64,000 nt of DNA from Methylophilales bacterium LSUCC0135 (GTDB taxonomy: Bacteria; Pseudomonadota; Gammaproteobacteria; Burkholderiales; Methylophilaceae): NCBI GenBank assembly GCA_001704575.1, contig MCAW01000003.1, positions 199,886 through 263,885 of the forward strand, read 5' to 3'. A program made the position numbers and the translations under genes. How positions within the stretch are numbered: position 1 is the first letter of the stretch; each line of letters starts with the position of its first letter. This document shows positions 17,297-26,100 of this stretch, one piece after another. The notes under the pieces are model-generated. The model worked only from the letters and a program-made list of their open reading frames with translations. It was not told where the DNA came from and did not search any database.

Positions 17297-17632
17297 ATGG
17301 AATATCAAACCCGCTTCGAAAATGAAATTGCTGTGGTCACCATTGCCGGCAGGCTGGATGGCGTTACCGCGCCTCAATGTGATCAAAATATCCGCGAACT
17401 GATTGAAGGTGGCGCCAGCCGACTCGTCATGGATCTTGCTGCGCTCGAATACATCAGCAGTGCTGGCTTGCGTTGCATTTTATTGACTGCCAAATTGCTT
17501 AAAGAAAAAAACGGCCAGCTATATCTGGCTAATGTCACAGGCAATGTCAGGTCGGTTTTCGATATGTCCGGTTTCAGCAATATTTTTCAGATTACCGATT
17601 CCGTTGCGGCGGCCCTCGGCAAACTGCAATAA
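17297..17632 (+). CDS. STAS-domain anti-sigma factor antagonist (RsbV/SpoIIAA-like)
   Basis: A 111-residue single STAS domain: VVTIAGRLDGVTAPQ near the N-terminus, then DLAALEYISSAGLRCILLTA, in which the serines at 54-55 mark the phospho-acceptor site, and LYLANVTGNVRSVFDMSGF. AAGGA lies about 10 bp before the ATG. As the natural substrate of the upstream SpoIIE phosphatase, the dephosphorylated form would bind and neutralise a partner kinase or regulator encoded elsewhere. A GC hairpin (AGCCATG..CATGGCT, from 17634) follows the stop. Confidence 0.92.
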   Translation: MEYQTRFENEIAVVTIAGRLDGVTAPQCDQNIRELIEGGASRLVMDLAALEYISSAGLRCILLTAKLLKEKNGQLYLANVTGNVRSVFDMSGFSNIFQITDSVAAALGKLQ

Positions 17633-17723
17633 AGCCATGCATGGTCATGGCTGATAAACCGATCGGCGCAAAGAGGGACCTTACAGAAAGTGCGCCAGAA
17701 TCAGAAATGAAAGCTTCCGTTGC

Positions 17724-18137
17724 ATGACAAGCGGACTCCGACTTCATGAATCTCCCTTGCTGAGGCGTCTTTTTATCGCCCTAGGCTTTGTTGCGCTTCT
17801 GCTCGGTCTGCTCGGGGTTTTTCTACCGGTCCTGCCGACCACTCCCTTCATACTGCTGGCGGCTTTCTGTTTTGGCAAAGATTCCGCGCGCTTTCATCAA
17901 TGGCTGCTGGATCATCAACTTACCGGCCCTCTGATCAAGGATTGGTATGAGCACCAAAGCCTGCGCCCACGTGTTAAGTACTGGGCGTATCTGCTGATTG
18001 TCTTCTCGTTCAGTATCTCGGTGACGCTGGTACAAGCGACATGGCTCAAGCTATCGCTGGCAGGGCTTGGGCTCCTTTTGCTGATAGTGCTGTGGCGCAT
18101 CCCGGTTCGCACCGAAAACAAGCCGCAACAGCCCTGA
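17724..18137 (+). CDS. YbaN-like DUF454 inner-membrane protein
   Basis: 137 residues with the DUF454 signature FLPVLPTTPFILLAAFCF near residues 33-50 and a KDSARFHQWLLDHQLTGPLI segment. The three to four membrane helices lie at about 17-35, 38-52, 88-105 and 108-125. The family has no assigned function beyond inner-membrane location. It probably has its own promoter in the 90-bp gap after the STAS gene. Confidence 0.88.
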   Translation: MTSGLRLHESPLLRRLFIALGFVALLLGLLGVFLPVLPTTPFILLAAFCFGKDSARFHQWLLDHQLTGPLIKDWYEHQSLRPRVKYWAYLLIVFSFSISVTLVQATWLKLSLAGLGLLLLIVLWRIPVRTENKPQQP

Positions 18138-18235
18138 ATCACTCAATACGAGATCTGTAGCGTCGTCTCACGCAGCAATATCTTAGACAAAAGCGTCATA
18201 ATGACGGCTGACTGATTTCATCCGGAGCCTTGTTT

Positions 18236-18736
18236 ATGACTGCAATCATCCAATCGCCCGTGACAGAACTGCTTGAACGTGAGGGCATTGCCTACGATGT
18301 GCTGGAAATTCCCTTGACCGAAGACAGGAAACCGGTCAGAAACCTGGAAGAACTGCTCTCAAGCCGTGGCATTGACCCGCAATCCGTTGTGCGAAGCGTG
18401 CTGTTCAAAACCGCCTCGGACAAATTCGTGCTGCTCGCAGTGGCCGGCGGCGGACGGGCCGACTGGGGCGTGCTGCGCAAGCATTTGAACGAACGCAAAT
18501 GCCGCATGGCGGAATACGAGGAAGTCGCTGAAGCTACCGGCTATGTTGTCGGTGCCGTGCCGCCGGTCGCGCTGCCTGAAAGCATTACGATACTGGTCGA
18601 TAACAGCGTGAAAGATTATGAAACAGTCGTGATCGGCAGCGGTGTGCTGGGCTATGCCCTTTCACTCAAAAGCCCTGATCTGCTTGGGTTGTTTGGCGAT
18701 GCGGATCAGGGGGAGTTCACGAGTATTGAACATTGA
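18236..18736 (+). CDS. YbaK/ProX-domain aminoacyl-tRNA deacylase family protein
   Basis: 166 residues from the ATG at 18236, with GGAG about 9 bp upstream; a TTG at 18230 would add two residues. The YbaK/EbsC fold covers the whole protein: VVRSVLFKTASDKFVLLAVAGG with the conserved Lys, LNERKCRMAEYEEVAEATGY, and VGAVPPVALPESITILVDNS. Relatives hydrolyse mischarged Cys-tRNA(Pro) or Ala-tRNA(Pro). The opening TAIIQSPVTELLEREGIAYDV is typical of short stand-alone forms. Substrate specificity cannot be read from the sequence. It ends just before the bidirectional terminator shared with the tRNA-Asn remnant. Confidence 0.85.
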   Translation: MTAIIQSPVTELLEREGIAYDVLEIPLTEDRKPVRNLEELLSSRGIDPQSVVRSVLFKTASDKFVLLAVAGGGRADWGVLRKHLNERKCRMAEYEEVAEATGYVVGAVPPVALPESITILVDNSVKDYETVVIGSGVLGYALSLKSPDLLGLFGDADQGEFTSIEH

Positions 18737-18757
18737 ATATGATTGCTATGAAAATAA

Positions 18758-18785
18758 AAAAGGCTTGCATCGCTGCAAGCCTTTT
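18758..18785. terminator. Bidirectional terminator at the left island edge
   Basis: A 12-bp perfect stem AAAAGGCTTGCA / TGCAAGCCTTTT with a TCGC loop. It serves the YbaK-family gene on the plus strand and was the terminator of the original tRNA-Asn on the minus strand. A diverged version (AAGCCCTGCA TATC TGCAAGGCTT) stands at the same distance from the intact tRNA-Asn, near 29205-29230. Confidence 0.85.
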
Positions 18786-18790
18786 AACAT

Positions 18791-18838
18791 TTGGCTCCCC
18801 GACCTGGGCTCGAACCAGGGACACACGGATTAACAGTC
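18791..18838 (-). repeat. Left island repeat: 3' fragment of tRNA-Asn
   Basis: These 48 bp are identical to 29235-29282, the 3' part of the intact tRNA-Asn(GTT), from the encoded CCA through the anticodon loop (TGTTA on the minus strand). Identity stops abruptly at 18838. A duplicated tRNA 3' end is the classic scar of tyrosine-recombinase integration, so this is the candidate distal att site and the intact tRNA is the other. Confidence 0.88.
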
Positions 18839-19036
18839 TGTGCCAAACCGGAAGACAATCTTGTGCTGATTACCCATAAACCAGAGCTATTTCAATTAGT
18901 TGATCGTCTTATTGTGATCGCTAATGGCCAGGTGGTTATGGATGCAGAAAAAGACGCTGTGCTGGCGAAATTACAATCGGCGCAGCAAGCCGCTGCGCAA
19001 CCTAGCTTGCATGCTATTCGTGGGGGGGCGACATGA
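18839..19036 (+). pseudogene. 3' remnant of a type I secretion ABC ATPase
   Basis: 66 codons fused directly to the left tRNA-Asn repeat encode NLVLITHKPELFQLVDRLIV followed by IANGQVVMDAEKDAVLAKLQ. This is the H-loop (ITHK) and the end of the nucleotide-binding domain of LapB/HlyB-type exporters. Walker A, the signature motif, Walker B and all membrane helices are missing. The stop TGA overlaps the hlyD-type start (ATGA), the normal gene order and coupling of a type I operon. Without the rest it cannot work, so the RTX protein needs an exporter encoded elsewhere or is no longer secreted. Confidence 0.85.
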
Positions 19037-20193
19037 ATTCAGGACGATCACATCGTTTCCCAATGTTATGGCTATTGGCGGGTGTTTTATTGCTTCTGGT
19101 TGGATTTGCTTCCTATTTTGAAATTGATCAAGCCGTTCGTGCCCAAGGGCAGGTCATTCCTGATTCGCGTACGCAGGTCATTCAGACAGTGGATGGCGGT
19201 ATGCTGACCGCCTTACATGTCAAGGAGGGCGACAGTGTCAAGGCCGGAGAAAAGCTTGCAGAGCTTGAGCCTGACCGTGCTGTAGCAGGTTACTCGCAAA
19301 CGGAAGCCGAAGTAGCGAGTAAGCGTATTGCACTTGTTCGCGCTAGGGCAGAGTTGTCTGGTCAGGCATTAACTTTTGGCAAGGAGTATCAGGGTTATCC
19401 GGATTTCATCAATGCGCAAATGGGAATTTATCGACAACGTAAGTTAGCCCTAGATGAAGAGCTTGCTGTTCTTAGGCAGGCGATGGATTTTGCGCAGGAT
19501 GAATTGAGCATGAATCAACGCCTTTATCAAAGTGGTGACATTAGTCAGACAGAGGTGATGCGTGCTCAACGTCAGGTTTTAGAGTTACAGGCAAGACTGA
19601 GTGGCATCAAAAATAAATATTTGCAAGAAACGCGCAGCGAAGTTGCCAAGCTAGAAGATGAGCTTTCGACCAGTCGATACAAGTTTGAAGAGCGCAAAAG
19701 TGTACTCAAGCATACTGATTTGATCTCTCCAATGGATGGTGTCATCAAGTTTGTACGAATTACAACGGTTGGGGGTGTGCTCAAACCAGGCGATGAGTTG
19801 ATGCAAATTAGTCCAGTAGACGACGACTTGATAGTCGAGATTAAAGTCAACCCGGCTGATATTGGCTTACTGAGAACTGGCTTGCCAGTTACTCTTCGTT
19901 TTGACGCTTTCGATTCAAGTATATATGGCAACGTTAAAGGGGTATTACGCTACATCAGCCCTGACACTCTGAATGAGCAGGGTAGTAATGGACAGAGTCA
20001 AATTTACTATCGAGCGCAAGTTGCGATTGACTGGGATGTCACGCACATGCAGCCCAAAAACCTAATCAAGCCTGAAGACATTAAGCCGGGACTAACAGCA
20101 ACGGCTGATGTATTGACCGGAAAACGCAGCATACTGAATTACTTGATGAAACCCGTTAACCGTGCCTTTAGTGGTGCATTGACCCAACGATAA
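19033..20193 (+). CDS. HlyD-family type I secretion periplasmic adaptor
   Basis: 386 residues. A single N-terminal membrane anchor (about 12-30) is followed by the first lipoyl half VIQTVDGGMLTALHVKEGDS, a long alpha-helical coiled coil about 85-225, and the second lipoyl half DLISPMDGVIKFVRITTVGG. The C-terminal beta-barrel contains LMQISPVDDDLIVEIKVNP and GLTATADVLTGKRSILNYL. It bridges the inner-membrane ABC exporter and a TolC-like channel. The gene appears complete although its upstream ATPase is truncated. Codon use is more A+T-rich than the flanking chromosome. The RTX protein downstream is the presumed cargo. Confidence 0.92.
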   Translation: MNSGRSHRFPMLWLLAGVLLLLVGFASYFEIDQAVRAQGQVIPDSRTQVIQTVDGGMLTALHVKEGDSVKAGEKLAELEPDRAVAGYSQTEAEVASKRIALVRARAELSGQALTFGKEYQGYPDFINAQMGIYRQRKLALDEELAVLRQAMDFAQDELSMNQRLYQSGDISQTEVMRAQRQVLELQARLSGIKNKYLQETRSEVAKLEDELSTSRYKFEERKSVLKHTDLISPMDGVIKFVRITTVGGVLKPGDELMQISPVDDDLIVEIKVNPADIGLLRTGLPVTLRFDAFDSSIYGNVKGVLRYISPDTLNEQGSNGQSQIYYRAQVAIDWDVTHMQPKNLIKPEDIKPGLTATADVLTGKRSILNYLMKPVNRAFSGALTQR

Positions 20194-20473
20194 TAGCTGA
20201 ATAAGAAAATAATGTCTTGAATTGGCATAGACGGTCAAGAGATGAATGTTCACGAAATGTCAAAGCATTCTGTTAAGCTATCATGGTCAATTTGATAATT
20301 GTTAGAAGGCTCCTGTAATATCGCAGAGGAACTGTACAAAAGTCTAGAAATGCAGGAATCTAGAAGTGATGCAGATGAAGCGTGAGATTTCTATCATTCG
20401 CGATGATTCAAAACAATTTACAAGATTTTAGTTTTCTTTGAAGAAAACATTTTTTGAGATAAAAGGTTGTCAA
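20194..20473 (+). other. Intergenic leader between the adaptor and the RTX gene
   Basis: 280 bp without a convincing gene; only 17- and 20-codon frames occur. A TCTAGA / TCTAGA inverted pair (near 20343 and 20359) and A+T-rich stretches are visible. The length suggests a separate promoter for the RTX gene, but no clear -35/-10 pair was found. Confidence 0.4.
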
Positions 20474-23400
20474 ATGGAAATTATTGGAACACCCGAAGAC
20501 GATAATTTAGTGGGCACTAGCTCAGCAGATGTTTTTATACCAGGAACAGGGCAGGACAGCATTGAAGGTGGTTATGGGGTTGATGAGGTAGTGCTAAATG
20601 GGCCTTATTCTCAATATTCGCTTAATTTGAATTCTGATAATGGGGTAGTGACCGTAACTGACGGGTTCTCCAGCTATAACCTGATCGATGTTGAGAAACT
20701 GACCTTTGACGATATAGGTGTCGCTTTATATTCTGAGTTTCGTTTTTTGAATGGATTAAGTCCGAAATCGAACTCCCCAAACGCACATTATTTACCAACT
20801 GGTGGCTACGTTGTCTCTTGGAACGAAGAAGGCCCAAATGTCGATGATGATGGAAACCTAATTTCTTCCTCTTATTTACAAAGATACGATTTGCAAGGTA
20901 ACCCTATTGGTGAAGTACTTACGATTACACAAGATGGTATAGCTCAAGAAGCTTCTGTCGCTGGTCTATCGGATGGTCGAATTATTGCGTCATGGCATTA
21001 CAACGGATCGTTAGAAGCACGAGTGTTTAGTTTTAGCAATACAGTAAATACTGTAGATATCACTTTGTCGGACCAGTATGGCGATCAGCCCCAGGTGGCA
21101 GCTCTTGCGGACGGTGGTTGGGCGGTTATATATGCTGAAAATATCAATTCATCACTTTTAAGGTTACTCATATTTGACTCGAATAACGAAATTGTTAGTG
21201 ATGACCTCATAGAGGATCCAGATCAATTAGGTTTGCAGGATCCTGCTATTACTGTTCTTGCTGATAACTCCATATTAATTGCTTATCAGAAAAATGTATT
21301 CAACCCTCTTGCGGATAACTATTCTCAGGAAGTTAGGATGCGTATTTTAACTTCTGACGGTAACCAGATTGGTGAGGAGATAAGTGCTACTACAGATGCA
21401 TTTATAACTGATATTCCATCAATTACGCCTCTCAGTGATGGTGGCTGGGTGTTAACTTTTCGCCAACAAAGGTCTCTTGATGGAACCGCAAATACTAGTG
21501 ATGTTTATCAGCAGAGATTTTCTTCTTCTGGGCAGCCTATTGGCGATAGTTTCAAAGTCAATATCTCAGGTGATGAGGTATACCTGTCGGAAAAATCCGT
21601 TGCAGCGCTAACTGATGGTGGATGGGTCGTTAGCTGGAACTCTGTCATCGGACAAGACGGGAACCGTGAGCAAACTATTTTCCAACGCAGATTTGCAGCC
21701 GACGGACAGCCAGTTGGCGAGGTTGTCAGGGTAAATTCCCTTAGAGAAAATTCGGAGTATGGCTATCCGATCGTGACACCTTTAAGTGATGGTGGATGGT
21801 TTACACAGTGGACGATGGCAACAGGTTATGTTTGGACACCTGATGGCTGGGAAGAAGCAAGTGATGATGGAATTTCAGAGTATGCTGTAGGAAGGCGGTT
21901 TGCGTCAGACGGAACTAATTCAAGTTTTTATTCGCTTAATATATTTGGAGATGATACGAATCAGACAGTAAGTGGGGGTGATGGTGCTGATTTCATTTCA
22001 ACTGCAGGTGGTGACGATTCTGTCACTGCGGGTTCAGGTGACGATCTTGTGTTTGCCGGGGCCGGTAATGATCTTGTCATCGGCGGTGCAGGAGCTGGAG
22101 ATGACTACTACGACGGCGGTGAAGGAATTGATACAGTTCTTTATCTAAGTGCAACCGCGGGTATCTATGTCGACCTAACGACAAACAGTGCTAGATCAAA
22201 AGTCTTAAGTGAGGATTCTGGAATTGGACGTGATCAGCTTTATTCAATTGAGAATGTAATTGCATCACAATATGATGATATTTTGATCGGTGATGATAAA
22301 AATAATGTATTTTATCCTAGTTCTGGATCTGATGATATTGAAGGTGGATTTGGAGTCGACACAGTAGTATTTGATTTTTTATTCTCAGAATACACATTTA
22401 GTGTTGATGATTCATCAAATGTTGTCATAGAGGGATTAGATGGAAGAAACATTCTTGCTAATATTGAGATTATAAAATTTGCAGATGTTCAAATCAACTA
22501 TTCTAAAGATTTTAAGGTCAACACTGCAACGAATGATGACCAGTATAATGCACAGGTTGTAAAATTATCTGATGGTGGCTATGTCGTTCTTTGGAGGACT
22601 TGGGACTGGGAATCAGATATTAGTTATCTATATTTGCAGAAATATAATTCTGATGGCCAAAAGGTCGGCGATGTTTTTAATGTAATAAATGATCCTGTCG
22701 GTAGGGATTTTGCAAAGTTATCAAGTCTTGATAATGGCAATTTAATCGTTACCTGGATGGATAAAAATTATCAAACAGAACAACATGGCATCAAGGCTAA
22801 AATATTTGATTCAAATTTAAATCCAATTTCTGATAATTTGATAATTGCTTTTAATAATCATAATGAGGAGGACGATTCTTATCATTTTAATCCTGAAATA
22901 ATTTCATTAGATGGTGATAAGTGGGCTGTTATTTGGGCTTCTAGCAATTCAGATCAATATTATTCTAAATATGACACTTCCGAATACATTTATTTAAGTG
23001 TATATGACGGTGTTAATATTTCGGTTGAAAAAGTTACAATAAATGAAGGATTTGCTGATGTTAGTAATTATAGAATTAATAAATTAAGTAGCAATGATAT
23101 ATTAGTTACTTATGTATATGAAAATGAATTATTCGCTTCAATATATTCCTTAGATTTAAATGAGATTACTAAAACATATAAAGTTTTCCAAGAAAGTTTT
23201 AACTTCAGTGACTATGATGTCATTTCCACGCCAAATGGAATTGTGATAACTTGGGCAGAAAAAATATATGTTAATGATGAAATTTATTTCGGGGTGGATG
23301 CATATTTCCAAGTCATCGAGACATATGAACCTGTTTCACGTGCTGATCAGGTCATAACATCAATTGATAATGATGATGCATTTATACACAATCCATCTGT

Positions 23401-25042
23401 AAAGGTTCTTGCTGATGGTAATTTGCTTCTTTCTTGGACGGAGGATGTGTCCAGCGAGCAAGGCGATCTCATTTCTTCTTATGTGCAGAAGTTTTCTCTT
23501 GATGGCGGTACATTAAGTGAAAAATTACTCGTTTATAGTGATGATAATAATGATGGAGTTGCATTAGATATTGCTGCATTAGACGATGGTGGTTGGATTG
23601 TTGCTTGGAGTGAAAACAAATATTTTCATGAATATCATAATACTTATGCCAGAAGATATGATGCCAATGGTGTGAGCTTTAATAGTTATTCCCTTACTAT
23701 TATAGGAGATCAAACAGATCAGTTTTTGACTGGTAGTATTAATGATGATTACATTTCTGCTATGTCTGGAAATGACTATATTATTTCTTCTAGCGGTGAT
23801 GATGTTGTATTTGCAGGGGATGGTAATGACATTGTTGTTGGTGGCAATGGTGAAGGCGATGATGAATATTACGGTGGAGATGGTCAAGATACTTTAATTT
23901 ATACGAGTGCTACTGCTGGTATTATTGTTAACCTTTTAGATGGTTTCGTAACTTCAAGCAATACTGAGAATGACTCTGGTATAGGCTACGACCTTATTCA
24001 AGGTTTTGAGAATGTCATTGCTGGAAACTATGATGATGAAGTTGTAGGTGACGATAACGATAACTCATTAAGTGGCGAAGATGGTAACGATAAAATTACC
24101 GGTAACGGTGGAAACGACACAATTGACGGCGGTCTAGGTTCGGACACAGCAATTTATTCGGGGCTAAAGAGCCGTTATACGATTACGAAAAACCAAGACG
24201 GATCATGGACTGTTGCGGATCAGAATACCGAGACTGGATCAGATGGTGTCGATACGCTACTGAATATTGAGTCGCTATCATTTTCCGATCAAGTGTTTTC
24301 GCTACTAGAAAAACCCATAATTAATGGCACATCACGCTCAGATAGGCTTACAGGAACAGATGCCGATGAACAAATTTATGGCTTTGCTGGAAACGACCGA
24401 ATTTCTGCTGGAAAGGGAGACGATACAGTCGATGGTGGCTCCGGAAACGATTACCTAGATGGTGGAAGAAATGGATCTGTTGGGGATACAGTGTCTTATG
24501 GTTCAGCTTCATCGGGAGTAATGGTATCTCTTGCTGAAAGAGGAGAGCAGAACACTCGTGGTGCCGGTAAAGACAAGCTGACTGGGTTCGAGAATCTTAC
24601 TGGTTCAGATTTTGCAGACAGGCTAACTGGAGACAATAAGTCTAACGTAATCACGGGTGGTGAAGGAGATGATGTCATCAAGGGTGGTCTCGGTGTTGAT
24701 ACGCTCATAGGTGGTGAGGGTCAAGATACATTTGTTTTCTCGAGCATTAAAGACACCGGTAACAGTGAAGTCGCCCGTGACGTCATCATTGATTTCCAGC
24801 AGGGACTTGATCTGATTGATCTTAGGGCTATTGATGCCTCTACTTCATCTCGGGGCAATAATTCTTTTGTTTGGTTAGGATTAACTGATACATTTGGCAC
24901 CAGAAGTGTTGGTGAGCTGAGATACGAGCACGAAGGGGGCAATACGGTTATTTACGGGGATATCGATAGAGATACAGCTAGTGAATTCCAGATTACATTG
25001 ATTGGCGTATATGATCTTGCTGCAAGCGATTTTGTTCTTTAA
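20474..25042 (+). CDS. Giant RTX protein with two seven-repeat propeller-like blocks
   Basis: A calcium-binding, type I-secreted surface or extracellular protein of 1522 residues from the ATG at 20474 (AAAAGG 7 bp before; a TTG at 20438 would add 12). Seven repeats of the form LxDGGWxVxW recur at about residues 105, 164, 211, 260, 318, 378 and 435. Seven more lie at about 697, 751, 812, 869, 917, 978 and 1034. Each block is followed by RTX nonapeptides (GGDGADFIS, GSGDDLVFAG, GGNDTIDGG). A YSLTI..GD module and a NIExLxFxD module recur around them, showing a whole-unit duplication. The C-terminus is serralysin-like with DxIDLRAID and ends AASDFVL, a type I signal. No enzyme domain was recognised; adhesin or matrix protein is likely. 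Confidence 0.88.
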   Translation: MEIIGTPEDDNLVGTSSADVFIPGTGQDSIEGGYGVDEVVLNGPYSQYSLNLNSDNGVVTVTDGFSSYNLIDVEKLTFDDIGVALYSEFRFLNGLSPKSNSPNAHYLPTGGYVVSWNEEGPNVDDDGNLISSSYLQRYDLQGNPIGEVLTITQDGIAQEASVAGLSDGRIIASWHYNGSLEARVFSFSNTVNTVDITLSDQYGDQPQVAALADGGWAVIYAENINSSLLRLLIFDSNNEIVSDDLIEDPDQLGLQDPAITVLADNSILIAYQKNVFNPLADNYSQEVRMRILTSDGNQIGEEISATTDAFITDIPSITPLSDGGWVLTFRQQRSLDGTANTSDVYQQRFSSSGQPIGDSFKVNISGDEVYLSEKSVAALTDGGWVVSWNSVIGQDGNREQTIFQRRFAADGQPVGEVVRVNSLRENSEYGYPIVTPLSDGGWFTQWTMATGYVWTPDGWEEASDDGISEYAVGRRFASDGTNSSFYSLNIFGDDTNQTVSGGDGADFISTAGGDDSVTAGSGDDLVFAGAGNDLVIGGAGAGDDYYDGGEGIDTVLYLSATAGIYVDLTTNSARSKVLSEDSGIGRDQLYSIENVIASQYDDILIGDDKNNVFYPSSGSDDIEGGFGVDTVVFDFLFSEYTFSVDDSSNVVIEGLDGRNILANIEIIKFADVQINYSKDFKVNTATNDDQYNAQVVKLSDGGYVVLWRTWDWESDISYLYLQKYNSDGQKVGDVFNVINDPVGRDFAKLSSLDNGNLIVTWMDKNYQTEQHGIKAKIFDSNLNPISDNLIIAFNNHNEEDDSYHFNPEIISLDGDKWAVIWASSNSDQYYSKYDTSEYIYLSVYDGVNISVEKVTINEGFADVSNYRINKLSSNDILVTYVYENELFASIYSLDLNEITKTYKVFQESFNFSDYDVISTPNGIVITWAEKIYVNDEIYFGVDAYFQVIETYEPVSRADQVITSIDNDDAFIHNPSVKVLADGNLLLSWTEDVSSEQGDLISSYVQKFSLDGGTLSEKLLVYSDDNNDGVALDIAALDDGGWIVAWSENKYFHEYHNTYARRYDANGVSFNSYSLTIIGDQTDQFLTGSINDDYISAMSGNDYIISSSGDDVVFAGDGNDIVVGGNGEGDDEYYGGDGQDTLIYTSATAGIIVNLLDGFVTSSNTENDSGIGYDLIQGFENVIAGNYDDEVVGDDNDNSLSGEDGNDKITGNGGNDTIDGGLGSDTAIYSGLKSRYTITKNQDGSWTVADQNTETGSDGVDTLLNIESLSFSDQVFSLLEKPIINGTSRSDRLTGTDADEQIYGFAGNDRISAGKGDDTVDGGSGNDYLDGGRNGSVGDTVSYGSASSGVMVSLAERGEQNTRGAGKDKLTGFENLTGSDFADRLTGDNKSNVITGGEGDDVIKGGLGVDTLIGGEGQDTFVFSSIKDTGNSEVARDVIIDFQQGLDLIDLRAIDASTSSRGNNSFVWLGLTDTFGTRSVGELRYEHEGGNTVIYGDIDRDTASEFQITLIGVYDLAASDFVL

Positions 25043-25458
25043 TTTTGCTTTTACCGAAGTTGTATTGATTTGGTGTGAGAAGCCGCTAAACATCAACTCT
25101 TGAGTTAGACCCTAACGATATTATGAGCTTAACTCTGAATTCGGATACCTAGAGTAGCCTGTTTTATTGGCACCTTTCTTGATAACTGGCGTCGATCTTA
25201 CGTTACTCGAGACCGATCAAATCCGTACACTAAAATTCCTGTTGCAGAATTAAGGTCAGTACCTATTGCAAAAAAGTGTATAATTTTTTAAACGGTCATT
25301 CGGCAGGAAACTTCCGCAACTTAGTTATCAGTGAAATAAAAGCATAACCTTCTGTTATTAGTCTCGCTAAGTCTGCTTTGTGTGCATTCCGTTACCTGCC
25401 GGTCTTAATCCCTCAGCAATAATGTTAAAATACTCATATAAATTAATGAGTTACCTGC
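25043..25458 (+). other. Non-coding stretch inside the island
   Basis: 416 bp between the RTX gene and the terminase-like frame. I see no gene, no strong terminator and no RNA family. An interrupted inverted repeat GAGTTAG / CTTAACTC (about 25101-25134) and an A+T-rich tract near 25270-25290 are the only structures. A TATAAA at 25437-25442 may serve the next frame. Confidence 0.4.
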
Positions 25459-26100
25459 ATGCTCACCCCAAGAAAACTTCGTTTCGCAAAGGAATATGTG
25501 CTGGATCACAACGGCGCTGCTGCCGCTGTGAGGGCTGGGTACGCACCGAACACTGCGAAGGTATCAGCCAGCCGCTTGATGCGTGAGCCAGAGGTTCAGG
25601 CTGCTGTACGCGACAATGAACGGGCTGTAGAAGCGAAGATTGGTATGAGCCGTGATAAGGTCATTCAAGGGCTGCTGGATGCGATAGCAATTGCAGAGGT
25701 AGAAGCCAATCCGCATGCACTGATTGCTGGGTGGAGAGAGATCGCCAAGATGCTCGGGTATTACACTCCCGAACGCCAAGTCATGGATGTCACCCTTGAT
25801 ACTGCCCGAGTCATTCGACGGTTTGAGCAGATGAGCGACGCTGAACTAATTATGTATGCTGAGTGGTTTGGGTCGAATTTGTGCCTACACTGGGCTGCAA
25901 ACCGCTATACAACCCTCTCTGGCCAATTATTATCTGGTACTGCGCGATGTCGTATTGCTGTAAGCAGAGCACCCTGCAGCATTGCAGGCGCGAACGCGGT
26001 AATAGTAAGTGATTCTGCGGTTCAAACCGGTATCGGTATAGGTCGTCGCGTTGGCGCCCAGCGTGGCCCTGGGTGTGCCGGAGAAATTGGTACTGGTTGA
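25459..26100 (+). pseudogene. Terminase small subunit-like remnant running into the protease gene
   Basis: Residues 1-150 match the phage terminase small subunit (Terminase_2) opening: LTPRKLRFAKEYVLDHNGAA, VRAGYAPNTAKVSASRLMRE, then PEVQAAVRDNERAVEAKIGM. The frame then continues for about 57 codons antisense to the end of the M4 protease gene (from 25930), where the sequence is no longer terminase-like. No large terminase, portal or capsid gene exists here. It is most likely a phage-derived gene truncated when the protease segment was joined. Whether a shorter product is still made is unknown. Confidence 0.6.

Noticed and set aside
18791..18838. Peptide beginning MAPRPGLEPGTHGL in frame with the ATPase remnant
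   Set aside because: It is a translation of the antisense of the tRNA-Asn 3' end, a common artefact, not a gene.
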